Shown here: positions 7,833 to 15,774 of the stretch, piece after piece
How the letters are laid out: the number at the start of each line of letters is the position of its first letter
Position numbering within the stretch: position 1 is the stretch's first letter
Assembly (NCBI GenBank): GCA_016713535.1
Contig: JADJOY010000001.1
Coordinates: forward strand, 62,001-126,000
DNA length: 64,000 nt
Direction: 5' to 3'
Source of the DNA: Deltaproteobacteria bacterium
GTDB taxonomy: Bacteria > JADJOY01
Program-made: the position numbers and the translations under genes
The notes under the pieces: generated by a model
What the model saw: only the letters and a program-made list of their open reading frames with translations
What the model was told of the DNA's origin: nothing
Databases searched by the model: none

Positions 7833-9013
7833 GACGACGCCCGGCCCGCCGCGGCGCCTCGGGCGCGGATCTCGGCAGCGATCGCGCGCATCTCGTCCGC
7901 CGAGAGCTCGGCCAGCGCCGGCCGCTTCGACTGGAAGAAGAGGGTGCGCCGCGCGAGCGGCACGAAGAACCGCGAGGTCACGGTGATCTCGGGGTAGCTA
8001 CCGTACATGCAGCCGTCGCACGCCTCGACGAGCGGCTTGCTGGCGCGGTGGACGACGCCGTCGCGGAACCACGTCGGGAAGCGCTCGTCGTGGACCGGGA
8101 ACGCCTCGCTCAGCCGGTAATCGCAGCACGGCGCCACGCGCCCCGCGGGGTCGATCGCGAAGTAGAGGCTCGGCGCGTCGCACACGTCGCCGTTTCGGCG
8201 CCGCCAGCGCACCGGCTGGCCGGTGACGAAGCGCACCACGTCGTCGAGGTACTCGTCGGAGTCGTAGAGGTGCTGGCCGGCGCGGCGCCGCGCCTTCAGG
8301 TCCTTCACGACGGCGCGCACGCGCTCGTGGGTCTCCGGCGTGAACGCGAGCGAGCCGTCCGCGTCGAGGGCGCGGAAGCCGCGTGGCCGCGTCGGCCCGG
8401 AGACGTGCACCGGCACCAGCGACACCGACCAGCCGAGCCGGGTCGCGAACTCGAGCACCTCGGGCACGTGGCTCACGTTCGACGGCATCAGCACGGTGCC
8501 GAAGAACGCCGTGCCGTTGGCCGGGAACACGTCGTTGATCGTCGCCGCGACGTCGATCGCGCGGCTCCACGAGCCCGGGAACCCGCCGTTGATGCGGTCC
8601 TGGAGCGCGGGATCGAGCGTGTCGAGCGACACGCTGATGTCGTGGGCGCCGGCGGCGACACAGCGCTCGAGGGCCTCGCGCGAGGCGAGCCCGGCGGTCT
8701 GGAGCCGCACGTGGATGCCGACGCGCGTGAAGGCCTCGACGATCTCCGGCAGGTCCTTGCGCACGAACGGCTCGCCGCCGATCAGGAGCACCACGCACAC
8801 GCCGATCGCGGCCAGGTTCTCGGCGGCGGCGCGGATCTCGTCGAGGGTGAGCTCGGGCGCGTCGCCGTCGGCGTAGACGATGTTGCACTGCTCGCACGCG
8901 AGGTGGCAGCGCGCGGTGACGTAGAACTGCACGTAGGCGGGGCTGGTGCGGCGCGCCAGCGAGCGCACCAGGCGCAGCTTCTGGCGCGCGGTGAAGTAGG
9001 GGAGGGCGGCCAC
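7829..9013 (-). CDS. Radical SAM protein with C-terminal auxiliary-cluster cysteines
   Basis: A 394-aa protein with a GTG start. Cys36, Cys40 and Cys43 form the CxxxCxxC motif (ARCHLACEQC) that binds the SAM-cleaving [4Fe-4S] cluster. GGEPFVRKDL is the SAM-binding GGE motif. The C-terminal third has several further cysteines (GDVCDAPS, VAPCCDYR, VEACDGCMYG), as in SPASM or twitch-domain enzymes that carry auxiliary clusters. Such enzymes modify peptides, sugars or other small molecules. No precursor peptide is evident. The gene begins 28 bp after a SAM methyltransferase and overlaps the following membrane-protein gene by 4 nt, so it is the core of a minus-strand operon. Substrate unknown. Confidence 0.88.
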   Translation of the reverse strand: MAALPYFTARQKLRLVRSLARRTSPAYVQFYVTARCHLACEQCNIVYADGDAPELTLDEIRAAAENLAAIGVCVVLLIGGEPFVRKDLPEIVEAFTRVGIHVRLQTAGLASREALERCVAAGAHDISVSLDTLDPALQDRINGGFPGSWSRAIDVAATINDVFPANGTAFFGTVLMPSNVSHVPEVLEFATRLGWSVSLVPVHVSGPTRPRGFRALDADGSLAFTPETHERVRAVVKDLKARRRAGQHLYDSDEYLDDVVRFVTGQPVRWRRRNGDVCDAPSLYFAIDPAGRVAPCCDYRLSEAFPVHDERFPTWFRDGVVHRASKPLVEACDGCMYGSYPEITVTSRFFVPLARRTLFFQSKRPALAELSADEMRAIAAEIRARGAAAGRASS

Positions 9014-9041
9014 GGCTCGCGTCTCGCGGGATCGACGAGGC

Positions 9042-9824
9042 TTACGGATTGCGGGCGACCGCGAGCAGCGACGAGCCGATCGGCGGGTACGAGAAGATCG
9101 CCAGCTCGGCGGCCATCGCGAGGTCGAGCGCCTCCACGACCAGCCGCGAGGGCTCGGCGAAACCGCGCGCGACGATCGCCTCGTGCGCTTCCGGGCGGTT
9201 CTCGAGGCGCGCGATCATGCGCTTGCGCAGCGCCAGCGCCGGCACCAGGGCGAGGCCCCAGAAGCGCATGTCCTGGACCCGATAGCCCGCGCTCTCGAGC
9301 GCGGCGCGGAGCCCGGGGCGATCGTAGCGGCGCAGGTGTCCCACGGCGCGATCATAGCCGCTCGTGTAGCGCGGCAGCGCGGGGACGTTCACCAGCAGGA
9401 GGCCGCCCGGCTTGAGGCTGCTCCGCGTCGCGGCGGCGAGGGCGACGGGGTCCTCGAGGTGCTCGAGGACGTCGTAGAGGATGGCGGCGTCGTAGCGGTC
9501 CGCGCCGGCGTCCGGCGGCTCGGCGAGGAGGTCGCGCACGGTGTGCGTGCCGCGACCGGGCGCGGCGGCGGCGATCGCCTCGGGGTCGAGGTCGACACCG
9601 TCGATCGTCCAGCTCGTGGCCGCCTCGAGCTGGGCGTCGAGGACGCCACGCCCGCAGCCCACGTCGAGCACCCGCCACGGCGCGGTGAGCGGCATGCCGA
9701 GGTCGCGGAGCTGCGCTAGCGCCGACGCGAGCCGCCACCGCATCCAGAAGTGCTCCGGATCGGCGAGGACGTGCCACTCGGCGGCGCAGTGCGCGGCCGG
9801 CGCGGGGGCTGTCGAGGGTTGCAC
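9042..9824 (-). CDS. Class I SAM-dependent methyltransferase
   Basis: A 260-aa protein with Rossmann motif I VLDVGCGRGVLDAQL, the acidic loop DGVDLDPEAIAAA, motif YDAAILYDVLEHLEDP and GGLLLVNVPAL, as in UbiE/BioC-like small-molecule methyltransferases. The GTG start at 9824 has no convincing Shine-Dalgarno sequence. It is the first gene of the minus-strand group followed by the radical SAM protein, the membrane protein and the microprotein. Methylation of a small molecule, lipid or sugar is likely from the family; the substrate is not indicated. The C-terminal segment is moderately hydrophobic, possibly a membrane-associated substrate-binding region. Confidence 0.85.
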   Translation of the reverse strand: MQPSTAPAPAAHCAAEWHVLADPEHFWMRWRLASALAQLRDLGMPLTAPWRVLDVGCGRGVLDAQLEAATSWTIDGVDLDPEAIAAAAPGRGTHTVRDLLAEPPDAGADRYDAAILYDVLEHLEDPVALAAATRSSLKPGGLLLVNVPALPRYTSGYDRAVGHLRRYDRPGLRAALESAGYRVQDMRFWGLALVPALALRKRMIARLENRPEAHEAIVARGFAEPSRLVVEALDLAMAAELAIFSYPPIGSSLLAVARNP

Positions 9825-9920
9825 CGGAGGACCGATCAGCGGCGGCGAGAGTGAGCGCGAGGGCGGCGCGGGAGGGCGGGCAGCCGCGTGCTATCGTGCG
9901 CCGCCCGGAGGGAAGCGGCA

Positions 9921-10226
9921 ATGGTGGAGCGGCCTCACATCGGCTGGTGGATCTCGATCTTCCTCGGCATGGGCCTCACGACCGCGCTCGCCGTGAGCGA
10001 TGGCGTCTACGGCTGGTGGCACGAGCACGTGACCACGCTGCTCTCGCAGGGGCTGATCCAGGTGATCGCCGTGGCCGCGTGGGCGGCGCACGTCGGCGAG
10101 GGGATCGCGGCGCACCGGCTCGCGAGCCGCCTCGGTCCGGGCACCGACGTGATGGGCTGGGCGATCCAGACCACGCTGCTCGGCTTTCCATCGCTCAAGC
10201 TGCTCAAGAAGCGCGCGGCCGGCTGA
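9921..10226 (+). CDS. Small integral membrane protein, ~101 aa
   Basis: Three hydrophobic segments (WWISIFLGMGLTTALAV, LLSQGLIQVIAVAAWAAHVGE and a weaker third near MGWAIQTTLLGFPSL), then a basic tail KLLKKRAAG. The layout resembles DUF4499/TMEM254-like small membrane proteins, which contain conserved Trp and His, but I cannot confirm this. ATG 9921 is chosen over an in-frame ATG 33 nt upstream because GGAGGGAAG sits ~6 nt before it. A TATCGT hexamer at 9892-9897 could be a -10 element. It is divergent from the methyltransferase operon and convergent with the acyltransferase gene. Confidence 0.7.
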   Translation: MVERPHIGWWISIFLGMGLTTALAVSDGVYGWWHEHVTTLLSQGLIQVIAVAAWAAHVGEGIAAHRLASRLGPGTDVMGWAIQTTLLGFPSLKLLKKRAAG

Positions 10227-10256
10227 ATTCCCGGGGACCGCGTCCGATCGCTGGAG

Positions 10257-10275
10257 GGCGCGCCTCCGGCGCGCC
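10257..10275 (+). terminator. Perfect 8-bp GGCGCGCC hairpin after the small membrane protein
   Basis: GGCGCGCC (10257-10264), loop TCC, GGCGCGCC (10268-10275) form a perfect stem 31 bp downstream of the stop at 10226. There is no T-run, so it may stall or protect the 3' end rather than act as a classical intrinsic terminator. Confidence 0.4.
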
Positions 10276-10300
10276 GCGCATCACGGCCAGCCCGCGGCCC

Positions 10301-10422
10301 GACGGAGAGGCTGTGACTCCCCTCTGGGTCACTCGCGGAAGCCGCGTGTGCCTGGCGACGGGGGTATGGCCCCCCCGTCGCTACGATCGCCTTCGTGGTG
10401 CGGGGGGCTCCGCCCCCCGCAA
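10301..10422 (+). repeat. Hairpin-cassette repeat, copy 1
   Basis: Modules in order: GAGGCTGTGAC, a CTGGGTC/ACTCGCGGAAGCCGCG stretch, the stem-loop GCGACGGGGG...CCCCGTCGC around 10355-10381, a CTACGAT...TTCGTGG linker and a GCGGGG/CCCCGC stem ending near 10420. The same order occurs at 12862-12961 (same strand) and at 35545-35625, 42370-42505 and 49095-49250 (opposite strand). It overlaps the 3' end of the acyltransferase reading frame. It looks like a BIME- or REP-like mosaic element. Confidence 0.7.
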
Positions 10423-11969
10423 CGCTTCGCTTGCGATTTACCGGCGGGCGCGGCGGGGGCGCTCGGCGCTCCGGGGCTGCGCGACGGTCGCGCCGGCCGA
10501 GCCACGGGCACTCGGATCCGCGCGTCGGCGCCTCGGCGTGCGCGCTCGCGCACCTCGATCGAGACCACGTGCGGCGAGGGCACCGGCGTGGCCGCGACGA
10601 GTGCCAGCAGCTCGGCGAGCCCGCTCTCGATCCCCTGCGCGAAGCGCGCCAGGTCCGGCACGGCGTCCCAGTCGCCGCTTAGCCCGAAGTTGATCTGGCC
10701 GTTGTACGAGAGCACCGCCACGCCGAGCGTGGTGGTGCCGACCAGCGGCACGAACGGGAAGGCCTCGAGCATCTGGCCGCCGCGCAGGTAGAGCGGGAAC
10801 TGCGGCCCGGGCACGTTCGTCACCACCAGGTTCATCACCCACTGGCGCTCGATGGCGCGCGCCGCGAGCGCCATGATCGTGGGCGGAGCGAAGTCGCTGA
10901 GCTGGATGAGTGCGTCGGCGCCCACCGCCTCGCCCGACTGCTTCACGTGCGCCATCCCCTCGTGGATGGTCTGGAGTCGCTTGGCGAGGTCGGGCTCGCC
11001 CACCGGCAGCGGCGCGAACATCACCGCCACGCGGTTGCCGTAGGTCATGCGCTCGGACTCGTCGCGCACCGACACCGGCACCGCGGCGCGCATCACCAGG
11101 CCATCCACCTTCTCGCCGCGCTCGACCAGGATGTGGCGAAGGCCCGCCGCGACGAGCGCCAGCACCACGTCGTTCACGGTGCAGCCGAAGCGGTTCTTGA
11201 CGACCTTGAGGTCCTCGAGATGCGTGCGCACCACCTGGAAGCGGCGATGTGGGCCGATCGCCTGGTTGAGCGAGGTGCGCGGCGCGATCTCGAGCGCGGC
11301 GCCGCCGAAGCTCGCGAGCCCCTTGGCCACCGCGGTGGCGCGCTCGAGCACCTTGCGCGGCGCGCGCGTCGCCGCGCGCACGGTGCGGACGATCTCGGCG
11401 GGCTTCACCATGCGCTCGACCAGCGTCGCGCGTAGGAGTTCGCCCTTGCTCGGCGCGGGCGCGGCACGCCAGCGCTCGCCCTCGACCGGAGACGCGTCCT
11501 TGTCGAGGTCGAGGAGCACCGTCGCAAGGTCGACCCCCGAGACACCGTCGATCAGGCAGTGGTGGGTCTTCTGGATCACCGCCTTCCGATCGCCCGGGAG
11601 GTCGACCATCCACAGCTCCCACAGCGGCCGCTTGCGGTCGAGCGGCGTGCTCATGAGCCGGCCCATGAGCGTCAGCAGCTCGCTCTCGCCACCGGGGCGC
11701 GGCAAGCCGGTGTGGCGGACGTGGAAGCGCACGTCGAAGTGGGGATCGTCGACCCACACCGGGCGCCCCTGGCCGTAAGGCACCCACATGAGCTTCTTGC
11801 GGAAGTGCGGCACTAGGTCGAGGCGCTGGTCGATGTGCGCGTTGATCTCCTCGGCCGTGAGCCCGGGATCCTCGAAGACCGCCACCGAGCCGACGTGCAT
11901 GTGGGAGACCGGCGACTCGAAGTAGAGGAACGACGTGTCCTGGGGGCTCAGGCGCTCGAAGCTCGACAT
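10329..11969 (-). CDS. Wax ester synthase / diacylglycerol acyltransferase (WS/DGAT family)
   Basis: A 546-aa protein starting MSSFERLSPQDTSFLYFE, the standard WS/DGAT beginning, with GAGGA shortly upstream of ATG 11969. The catalytic HHxxxDG motif is present as THHCLIDGVSG around residue 140. The C-terminal domain has the family's NVPGPQFPLYLRGGQ and SYNGQINFGLSGDWDA. The enzyme uses acyl-CoA to esterify fatty alcohols or diacylglycerols, making storage wax esters or triacylglycerols. The last ~85 residues are a low-complexity Ala/Pro/Arg tail, and the final ~30 are encoded inside the hairpin-cassette repeat, so the natural C-terminus may be nearer residue 460-500. Convergent with the small membrane protein; divergent from the sulfotransferase gene. 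Confidence 0.9.
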   Translation of the reverse strand: MSSFERLSPQDTSFLYFESPVSHMHVGSVAVFEDPGLTAEEINAHIDQRLDLVPHFRKKLMWVPYGQGRPVWVDDPHFDVRFHVRHTGLPRPGGESELLTLMGRLMSTPLDRKRPLWELWMVDLPGDRKAVIQKTHHCLIDGVSGVDLATVLLDLDKDASPVEGERWRAAPAPSKGELLRATLVERMVKPAEIVRTVRAATRAPRKVLERATAVAKGLASFGGAALEIAPRTSLNQAIGPHRRFQVVRTHLEDLKVVKNRFGCTVNDVVLALVAAGLRHILVERGEKVDGLVMRAAVPVSVRDESERMTYGNRVAVMFAPLPVGEPDLAKRLQTIHEGMAHVKQSGEAVGADALIQLSDFAPPTIMALAARAIERQWVMNLVVTNVPGPQFPLYLRGGQMLEAFPFVPLVGTTTLGVAVLSYNGQINFGLSGDWDAVPDLARFAQGIESGLAELLALVAATPVPSPHVVSIEVRERARRGADARIRVPVARPARPSRSPGAPSAPAAPAGKSQAKRCGGRSPPHHEGDRSDGGAIPPSPGTRGFRE

Positions 11970-12098
11970 GGTGGTCCTCGCGGAACGGTTCTCGTCCCGA
12001 AAACGAGCATTCAACCTCCCCGGGCGACGAGCGGGCAAACCTGCGGCGCTCGCACCGCCGGCCAGCGCGCCGTCTGCCGCGAGACCCGTCGTTCAGCG

Positions 12099-12127
12099 TT
12101 GCCACCCAGGGGCGCCGCAACTAGGTT
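12099..12127 (+). promoter_or_regulatory. Candidate sigma-70-type promoter for the sulfotransferase gene
   Basis: TTGCCA at 12099-12104 and TAGGTT at 12122-12127 are separated by exactly 17 bp, with the ATG of the next gene at 12202. It is the only -35/-10 pair in the window that I judge close to consensus. TAGGAT/TAGGTT hexamers also precede other plus-strand genes. Confidence 0.4.
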
Positions 12128-12201
12128 CACCGGCCTGCCGGTGTCGTGGGGGGCTCAGGGCGCGCACCACGCGCCGCCACCGGCCACGAGGAGACCACGT
12201 C

Positions 12202-12774
12202 ATGGACAAGAACACGATCACCGTCGTCTCGGGGCTTCCACGCTCCGGCACCTCGATGATGATGAAGATGCTGGAGGCCGGCGGTCTCGAGGTGATCGCG
12301 GACAACCAGCGCGAGGCCGACGACGACAACCCCAAGGGCTACTACGAGGACCAGCGCTTCAAGACCCTCCACAAGGACAACTCGTGGATCAAGGAAGCGG
12401 TCGGGAAGTCGGTGAAGGTGATCTACAACTTCCTGGTCAACCTGCCGCCCGAGCACCGCTACAACGTGGTGTTCCTGCGTCGTGAGATCGCCGAGGTGCT
12501 GGCCTCGCAGAAGAAGATGCTCGAGCGCCGCGGCACCAAGGACAACATCCCCGACGACAAGATGGCGGCGTTCTTCCGCAAGGACCTCGAGCGGGTCGAG
12601 GCGTGGCTCGCCAAGCAACCCAACATCGACGTGCTCTACCTCGGCTACCACGACGTCGTGAAGGACCCGATGGCGAACGCCGAGCGCATCAACGGTTTCC
12701 TCGGCGGCGGTCTCGACGTCCAGAAGATGGCCGAGATCGCGGATCCGGGGCTTTACCGCAACCGCGCGGGCTGA
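12202..12774 (+). CDS. Sulfotransferase-family protein
   Basis: A 190-aa protein starting MDKNTITVVSGLPRSGTSMMMKML, which contains the 5'-phosphosulfate-binding P-loop (PRSGTS) of PAPS-dependent sulfotransferases. The second phosphate-binding region is seen as VVFLRREIAEVLASQ, and VLYLGYHDVVKDP matches the later conserved strand. It is short compared with the usual 250-350 residues but compact and intact, with no sign of truncation. It would transfer sulfate from PAPS to a hydroxyl or amine, or it may be a related nucleotide-binding protein. ATG 12202 is preceded by ACGAGGAGACC. A hairpin cassette begins 12 bp after its stop. Confidence 0.82.
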   Translation: MDKNTITVVSGLPRSGTSMMMKMLEAGGLEVIADNQREADDDNPKGYYEDQRFKTLHKDNSWIKEAVGKSVKVIYNFLVNLPPEHRYNVVFLRREIAEVLASQKKMLERRGTKDNIPDDKMAAFFRKDLERVEAWLAKQPNIDVLYLGYHDVVKDPMANAERINGFLGGGLDVQKMAEIADPGLYRNRAG

Positions 12775-12780
12775 GGTTCG

Positions 12781-12965
12781 CTCCCCGGGGGGCTGTTCCA
12801 GCCCCCCGCCCCCTGGAGGGCGGCGATCCTTCGCCGCCGCCCCGGGCGGGGCCCACCCGAGTCACTCGCTTCGCTCGCCGCGTCGTGCGGGCCTGGCGAC
12901 GGGGATGGAACCCCCGTCGCTACGATGGTCTTCGTAGCGCGAGGGGCTCCGTCCCCCGCGGCGCT
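12781..12965 (+). repeat. Hairpin-cassette repeat array, copy 2 (downstream of sulfotransferase)
   Basis: Five modules follow the stop codon: GGGGGGCTG-TTC-CAGCCCCCC (12787-12807); GGCGGCGA-TCCT-TCGCCGCC (about 12819-12838); GGGCGGGGCCCACCCGAGTCACTCG; the GGCGACGGGG...CCCCGTCGC stem; CTACGA-TGGTCT-TCGTAG; and GAGGGGCTCCGTCCCCCGC. The first stem is the same module that abuts the stops at 35838 and 49329. The rest of the gap to SelO (12966-13049) shows no clear promoter. Confidence 0.75.
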
Positions 12966-13049
12966 TGGACTTTGCTCGATTCCTTCACAGGCTCGCGGCG
13001 ACACCTCCATCCGATTTCGACGGCGGTCGGTTACGTTTGGCCGCCCGCC

Positions 13050-14540
13050 ATGGCCCCGTCACCCGATTACACGCCCGAGCCGCGCTTTCCCGACCTCGGC
13101 GACGGCTTCTTCGATGCCGTCCCGGCCGCGCGCTTCCCGGCGCGCACGTTGCGGTTTCGCAACCAGCCGTGGGCCGCCCGCGTCGGGCTCGGCACCCTCG
13201 ACGCCGACGCGTGGGCACGCCATTTCTGGGCCTTCGAACCGCTCCCCGGGAACCTCCCGCAGCCGCTCGCGCTGCGCTACCACGGCCACCAGTTCCAGGT
13301 GTACAACCCGCAGCTCGGAGATGGGCGCGGCTTCCTGTTCGCGCAGTTCCGCGATCCGGCGGACGGCCGCCTCCTCGACCTCGGCACCAAGGGCAGCGGC
13401 CAGACCCCGTGGTCGCGGGGCGGCGACGGTCGCCTCACGCTCAAGGGCGGCGTCCGCGAGATCCTCGCCACCGAGATGCTCGAGGCGCTCGGCGTCTACA
13501 CGTCGAAGACCTTCAGCCTGTTCGAGACCGGCGAGGCGCTCGAGCGCGGCGACGAGCCCTCCCCCACGCGCTCCTCGGTGATGGTGCGGCTCAGCCACGG
13601 CCACGTGCGCTTCGGTAGCTTCCAGCGCCACGCCTACCACCGCGACCCCGAGCGGCTGCGCAAGCTGCTCGAGCTCGCGGCCGAGATCTACGTGCCGGAG
13701 CACGCGAGCACGCCGGGCGCCGATCTCGCGTCGCGCTTCCTGCGTGCGGTGAGCGAGCGCTCGGCGCGCCTCGCGGCGAGCTGGATGGTGGCGGGCTTCG
13801 TCCACGGCGTCCTCAACACCGACAACATGAACGTCACCGGCGAGAGCTTCGACTACGGCCCGTGGCGGTTCCTGCCGCGCTACGACCCGCAGTTCACCGC
13901 CGCGTACTTCGACTCGATGGGGCTCTACGCCTACGGCCGCCAGCCCGCGGCGGTGGCGTGGAACGTCGAGCAGCTCGCGGTGGCGCTGGTGCCGCTCTCG
14001 ACCACCGAGGCGCTCGAAGTGGCGATGGAGTCGTTCGAGGAGGTGTTCCGCGCCGAGTACCGGCGCCGCTTCCTCGAGCGCCTCGGCGTCGCGTCGCGCG
14101 GCGACGAGAGCGACACCTCGTTGCTCCGCGCGTGCCTCTGCTTCCTGGGGGAGAGCTACGTCGGCTTCGACCAGTTCTTCTTCGACTGGTACGGAGGCGT
14201 GGTCAGCGCCGAGCGCGCGCTGCGCGGGCCCGCGGCCGGGCACTACACCGGTCCGCGCTACGAGGAGTTCCGCGCGGCGCTCGACCGCCACGCGCCGAGT
14301 CACCCCGAGCGCCTCGAGCACGCGTACTTCCGGGTCGAGAAGCCGTGCTCGATGTTGATCGCCGAGGTCGAGTCGATCTGGGACGCGATCGCCCAGCGGG
14401 ACGACTGGTCACCGCTCGAGGCCAAGGTCGCCGAGATCCGCGCCATGGGCGACGTGCTCGGCCATGCTGTGGCGGCCCATCCGGCGCCGACCTCCGCCGG
14501 CGCCGGCGTCGCCCCGGATCTCTCCGCCTCGAGCGCATGA
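13050..14540 (+). CDS. selO: SelO-family protein adenylyltransferase (YdiU / UPF0061)
   Basis: A 496-aa pseudokinase-fold protein of normal SelO length. Diagnostic stretches include LRYHGHQFQVYNPQLGDGR, GTKGSGQTPWSRGGDGRLT and HGVLNTDNMNVTGESFDYGP, the last with the Asn and Asp metal ligands. SelO transfers AMP to Ser, Thr or Tyr of target proteins and is linked to redox homeostasis. The conserved C-terminal Cys/Sec seen in some homologues is absent (the protein ends DLSASSA), as in many bacterial forms. Start ATG 13050 gives MAPSPDYTPEPRFPDLGDGFF. Its TGA stop overlaps the ATG of the GHMP kinase, an unusual partnership. Confidence 0.92.
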   Translation: MAPSPDYTPEPRFPDLGDGFFDAVPAARFPARTLRFRNQPWAARVGLGTLDADAWARHFWAFEPLPGNLPQPLALRYHGHQFQVYNPQLGDGRGFLFAQFRDPADGRLLDLGTKGSGQTPWSRGGDGRLTLKGGVREILATEMLEALGVYTSKTFSLFETGEALERGDEPSPTRSSVMVRLSHGHVRFGSFQRHAYHRDPERLRKLLELAAEIYVPEHASTPGADLASRFLRAVSERSARLAASWMVAGFVHGVLNTDNMNVTGESFDYGPWRFLPRYDPQFTAAYFDSMGLYAYGRQPAAVAWNVEQLAVALVPLSTTEALEVAMESFEEVFRAEYRRRFLERLGVASRGDESDTSLLRACLCFLGESYVGFDQFFFDWYGGVVSAERALRGPAAGHYTGPRYEEFRAALDRHAPSHPERLEHAYFRVEKPCSMLIAEVESIWDAIAQRDDWSPLEAKVAEIRAMGDVLGHAVAAHPAPTSAGAGVAPDLSASSA

Positions 14541-15604
14541 TCGAGCTCTTCGTTCCTGGCCGGCTCTGCCTGTTCGGCGAGCACTCGGACTGGGCGGGCG
14601 GCTATCGCCGCGTCGACCCGTCCATCCCCCCCGGCCAATGCCTGGTGGCGGGCACCGACCAGGGCATCCACGTCGAGGCCGAGGCGCGGCTGCGCGAGGT
14701 CGCGATCGCCCACTGGATCGACAGCGAGCGGCGCTGGCACGAGGAGGTGGTCGACGACATGGCCGGCTTCCTCGCCGAGAAGGCCGAAGCCGGCGGCTTC
14801 CTGAGCTACGCCTTCGGCACCGCGGCCCAGGTCATCGCCTCGCACAAGGTCGGCGGGATCACGCTCCGGATCCGGTCGTCCACGCTGCCGATCCAGAAGG
14901 GGCTCTCGTCGTCGGCGGCGATCTGCGTCGCGGTGGCGCGCGCCTTCAGCCGGGTCCACGACCTCGGCCTCACCGAGGACCAGGAGATGGAGCTCGCTTA
15001 CGAGGGCGAGCGCCTCGCGGGCTCCGAGTGCGGGCGAATGGACCAGATCTGCGCCTATGGGCGGCGCGCCACGCACCTGACGTTCGACGGCGATCGGCTC
15101 ACGATCGAGACCCTCGACGTCGCGAAGCCGCTCCACCTCCTGATCGTCGACCTGGCGCGCTCGAAGGACACGCGCCGCATCCTCCGCGACCTGAACGCGT
15201 GCTTCCCCGCCGCACCCGGCGTCGTCGCCGCCGGGGTACGCGAGGCGCTCGGACCGCTGAACGAGCGGCTGGTGAGCCGGGCGCGCGAGGCGCTCGTGGT
15301 CGGTGACGCCGCCGCGCTCGGTGCGCTCATGACCGAGGCGCAAGCACTCTTCGACCGGCAGGTGGCCCCGGCGTGCCCCGAGCTCGCGGCGCCGCGCCTC
15401 CACGAGGTGCTCGATCACCCGGCGGCCCGCGAGCTGGCGCTGGGCGGGAAGGGCGTCGGCTCGCAGGGCGACGGCAGCGCGCAGCTCGTGACCGCCGGAC
15501 CCGCCGAGCGCGACGCGCTCGCGAACCGCCTCGAGCGCGAGCTCGGCGTGCCGTGCCTGCCGCTGACGCTGGAGCCCGCGGACCGTACGCACGCGTCCGG
15601 GTGA
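14537..15604 (+). CDS. GHMP-superfamily sugar kinase (galactokinase/mevalonate kinase-like)
   Basis: A 355-aa kinase. The N-terminal substrate motif is VPGRLCLFGEHSDWAGG, close to the galactokinase GEHTDY motif. The ATP-binding motif is PIQKGLSSSAAICVA, followed by GSECGRMDQI. The C-terminal motif 3 is GGKGVGSQGDGSAQ. GHMP kinases phosphorylate small alcohols or sugars such as galactose, L-arabinose, mevalonate or D-glycero-D-manno-heptose; HSDW rather than HTDY leaves the substrate open. Its ATG overlaps the selO stop by ATGA, so the pair is co-translated. Downstream, 170 bp separate it from the next gene, with a TAGGTT hexamer at 15659-15664. Confidence 0.85.
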   Translation: MIELFVPGRLCLFGEHSDWAGGYRRVDPSIPPGQCLVAGTDQGIHVEAEARLREVAIAHWIDSERRWHEEVVDDMAGFLAEKAEAGGFLSYAFGTAAQVIASHKVGGITLRIRSSTLPIQKGLSSSAAICVAVARAFSRVHDLGLTEDQEMELAYEGERLAGSECGRMDQICAYGRRATHLTFDGDRLTIETLDVAKPLHLLIVDLARSKDTRRILRDLNACFPAAPGVVAAGVREALGPLNERLVSRAREALVVGDAAALGALMTEAQALFDRQVAPACPELAAPRLHEVLDHPAARELALGGKGVGSQGDGSAQLVTAGPAERDALANRLERELGVPCLPLTLEPADRTHASG

Positions 15605-15774
15605 ACCGCGCCGACACGCTTGCCTCCGAGCCGCGTGGCGGCACCGGGATCCGGCCGTTAGGTTGAGGTCCGTGGAGGGCCGATGACGAGCGAGCCGCGC
15701 GTGGGTGGCGTGGGTGCCGTGGGTGGCACGCGGCCGACGACTCGGGAGTTGCTCGTCGGCCATGGACGGTCGCC

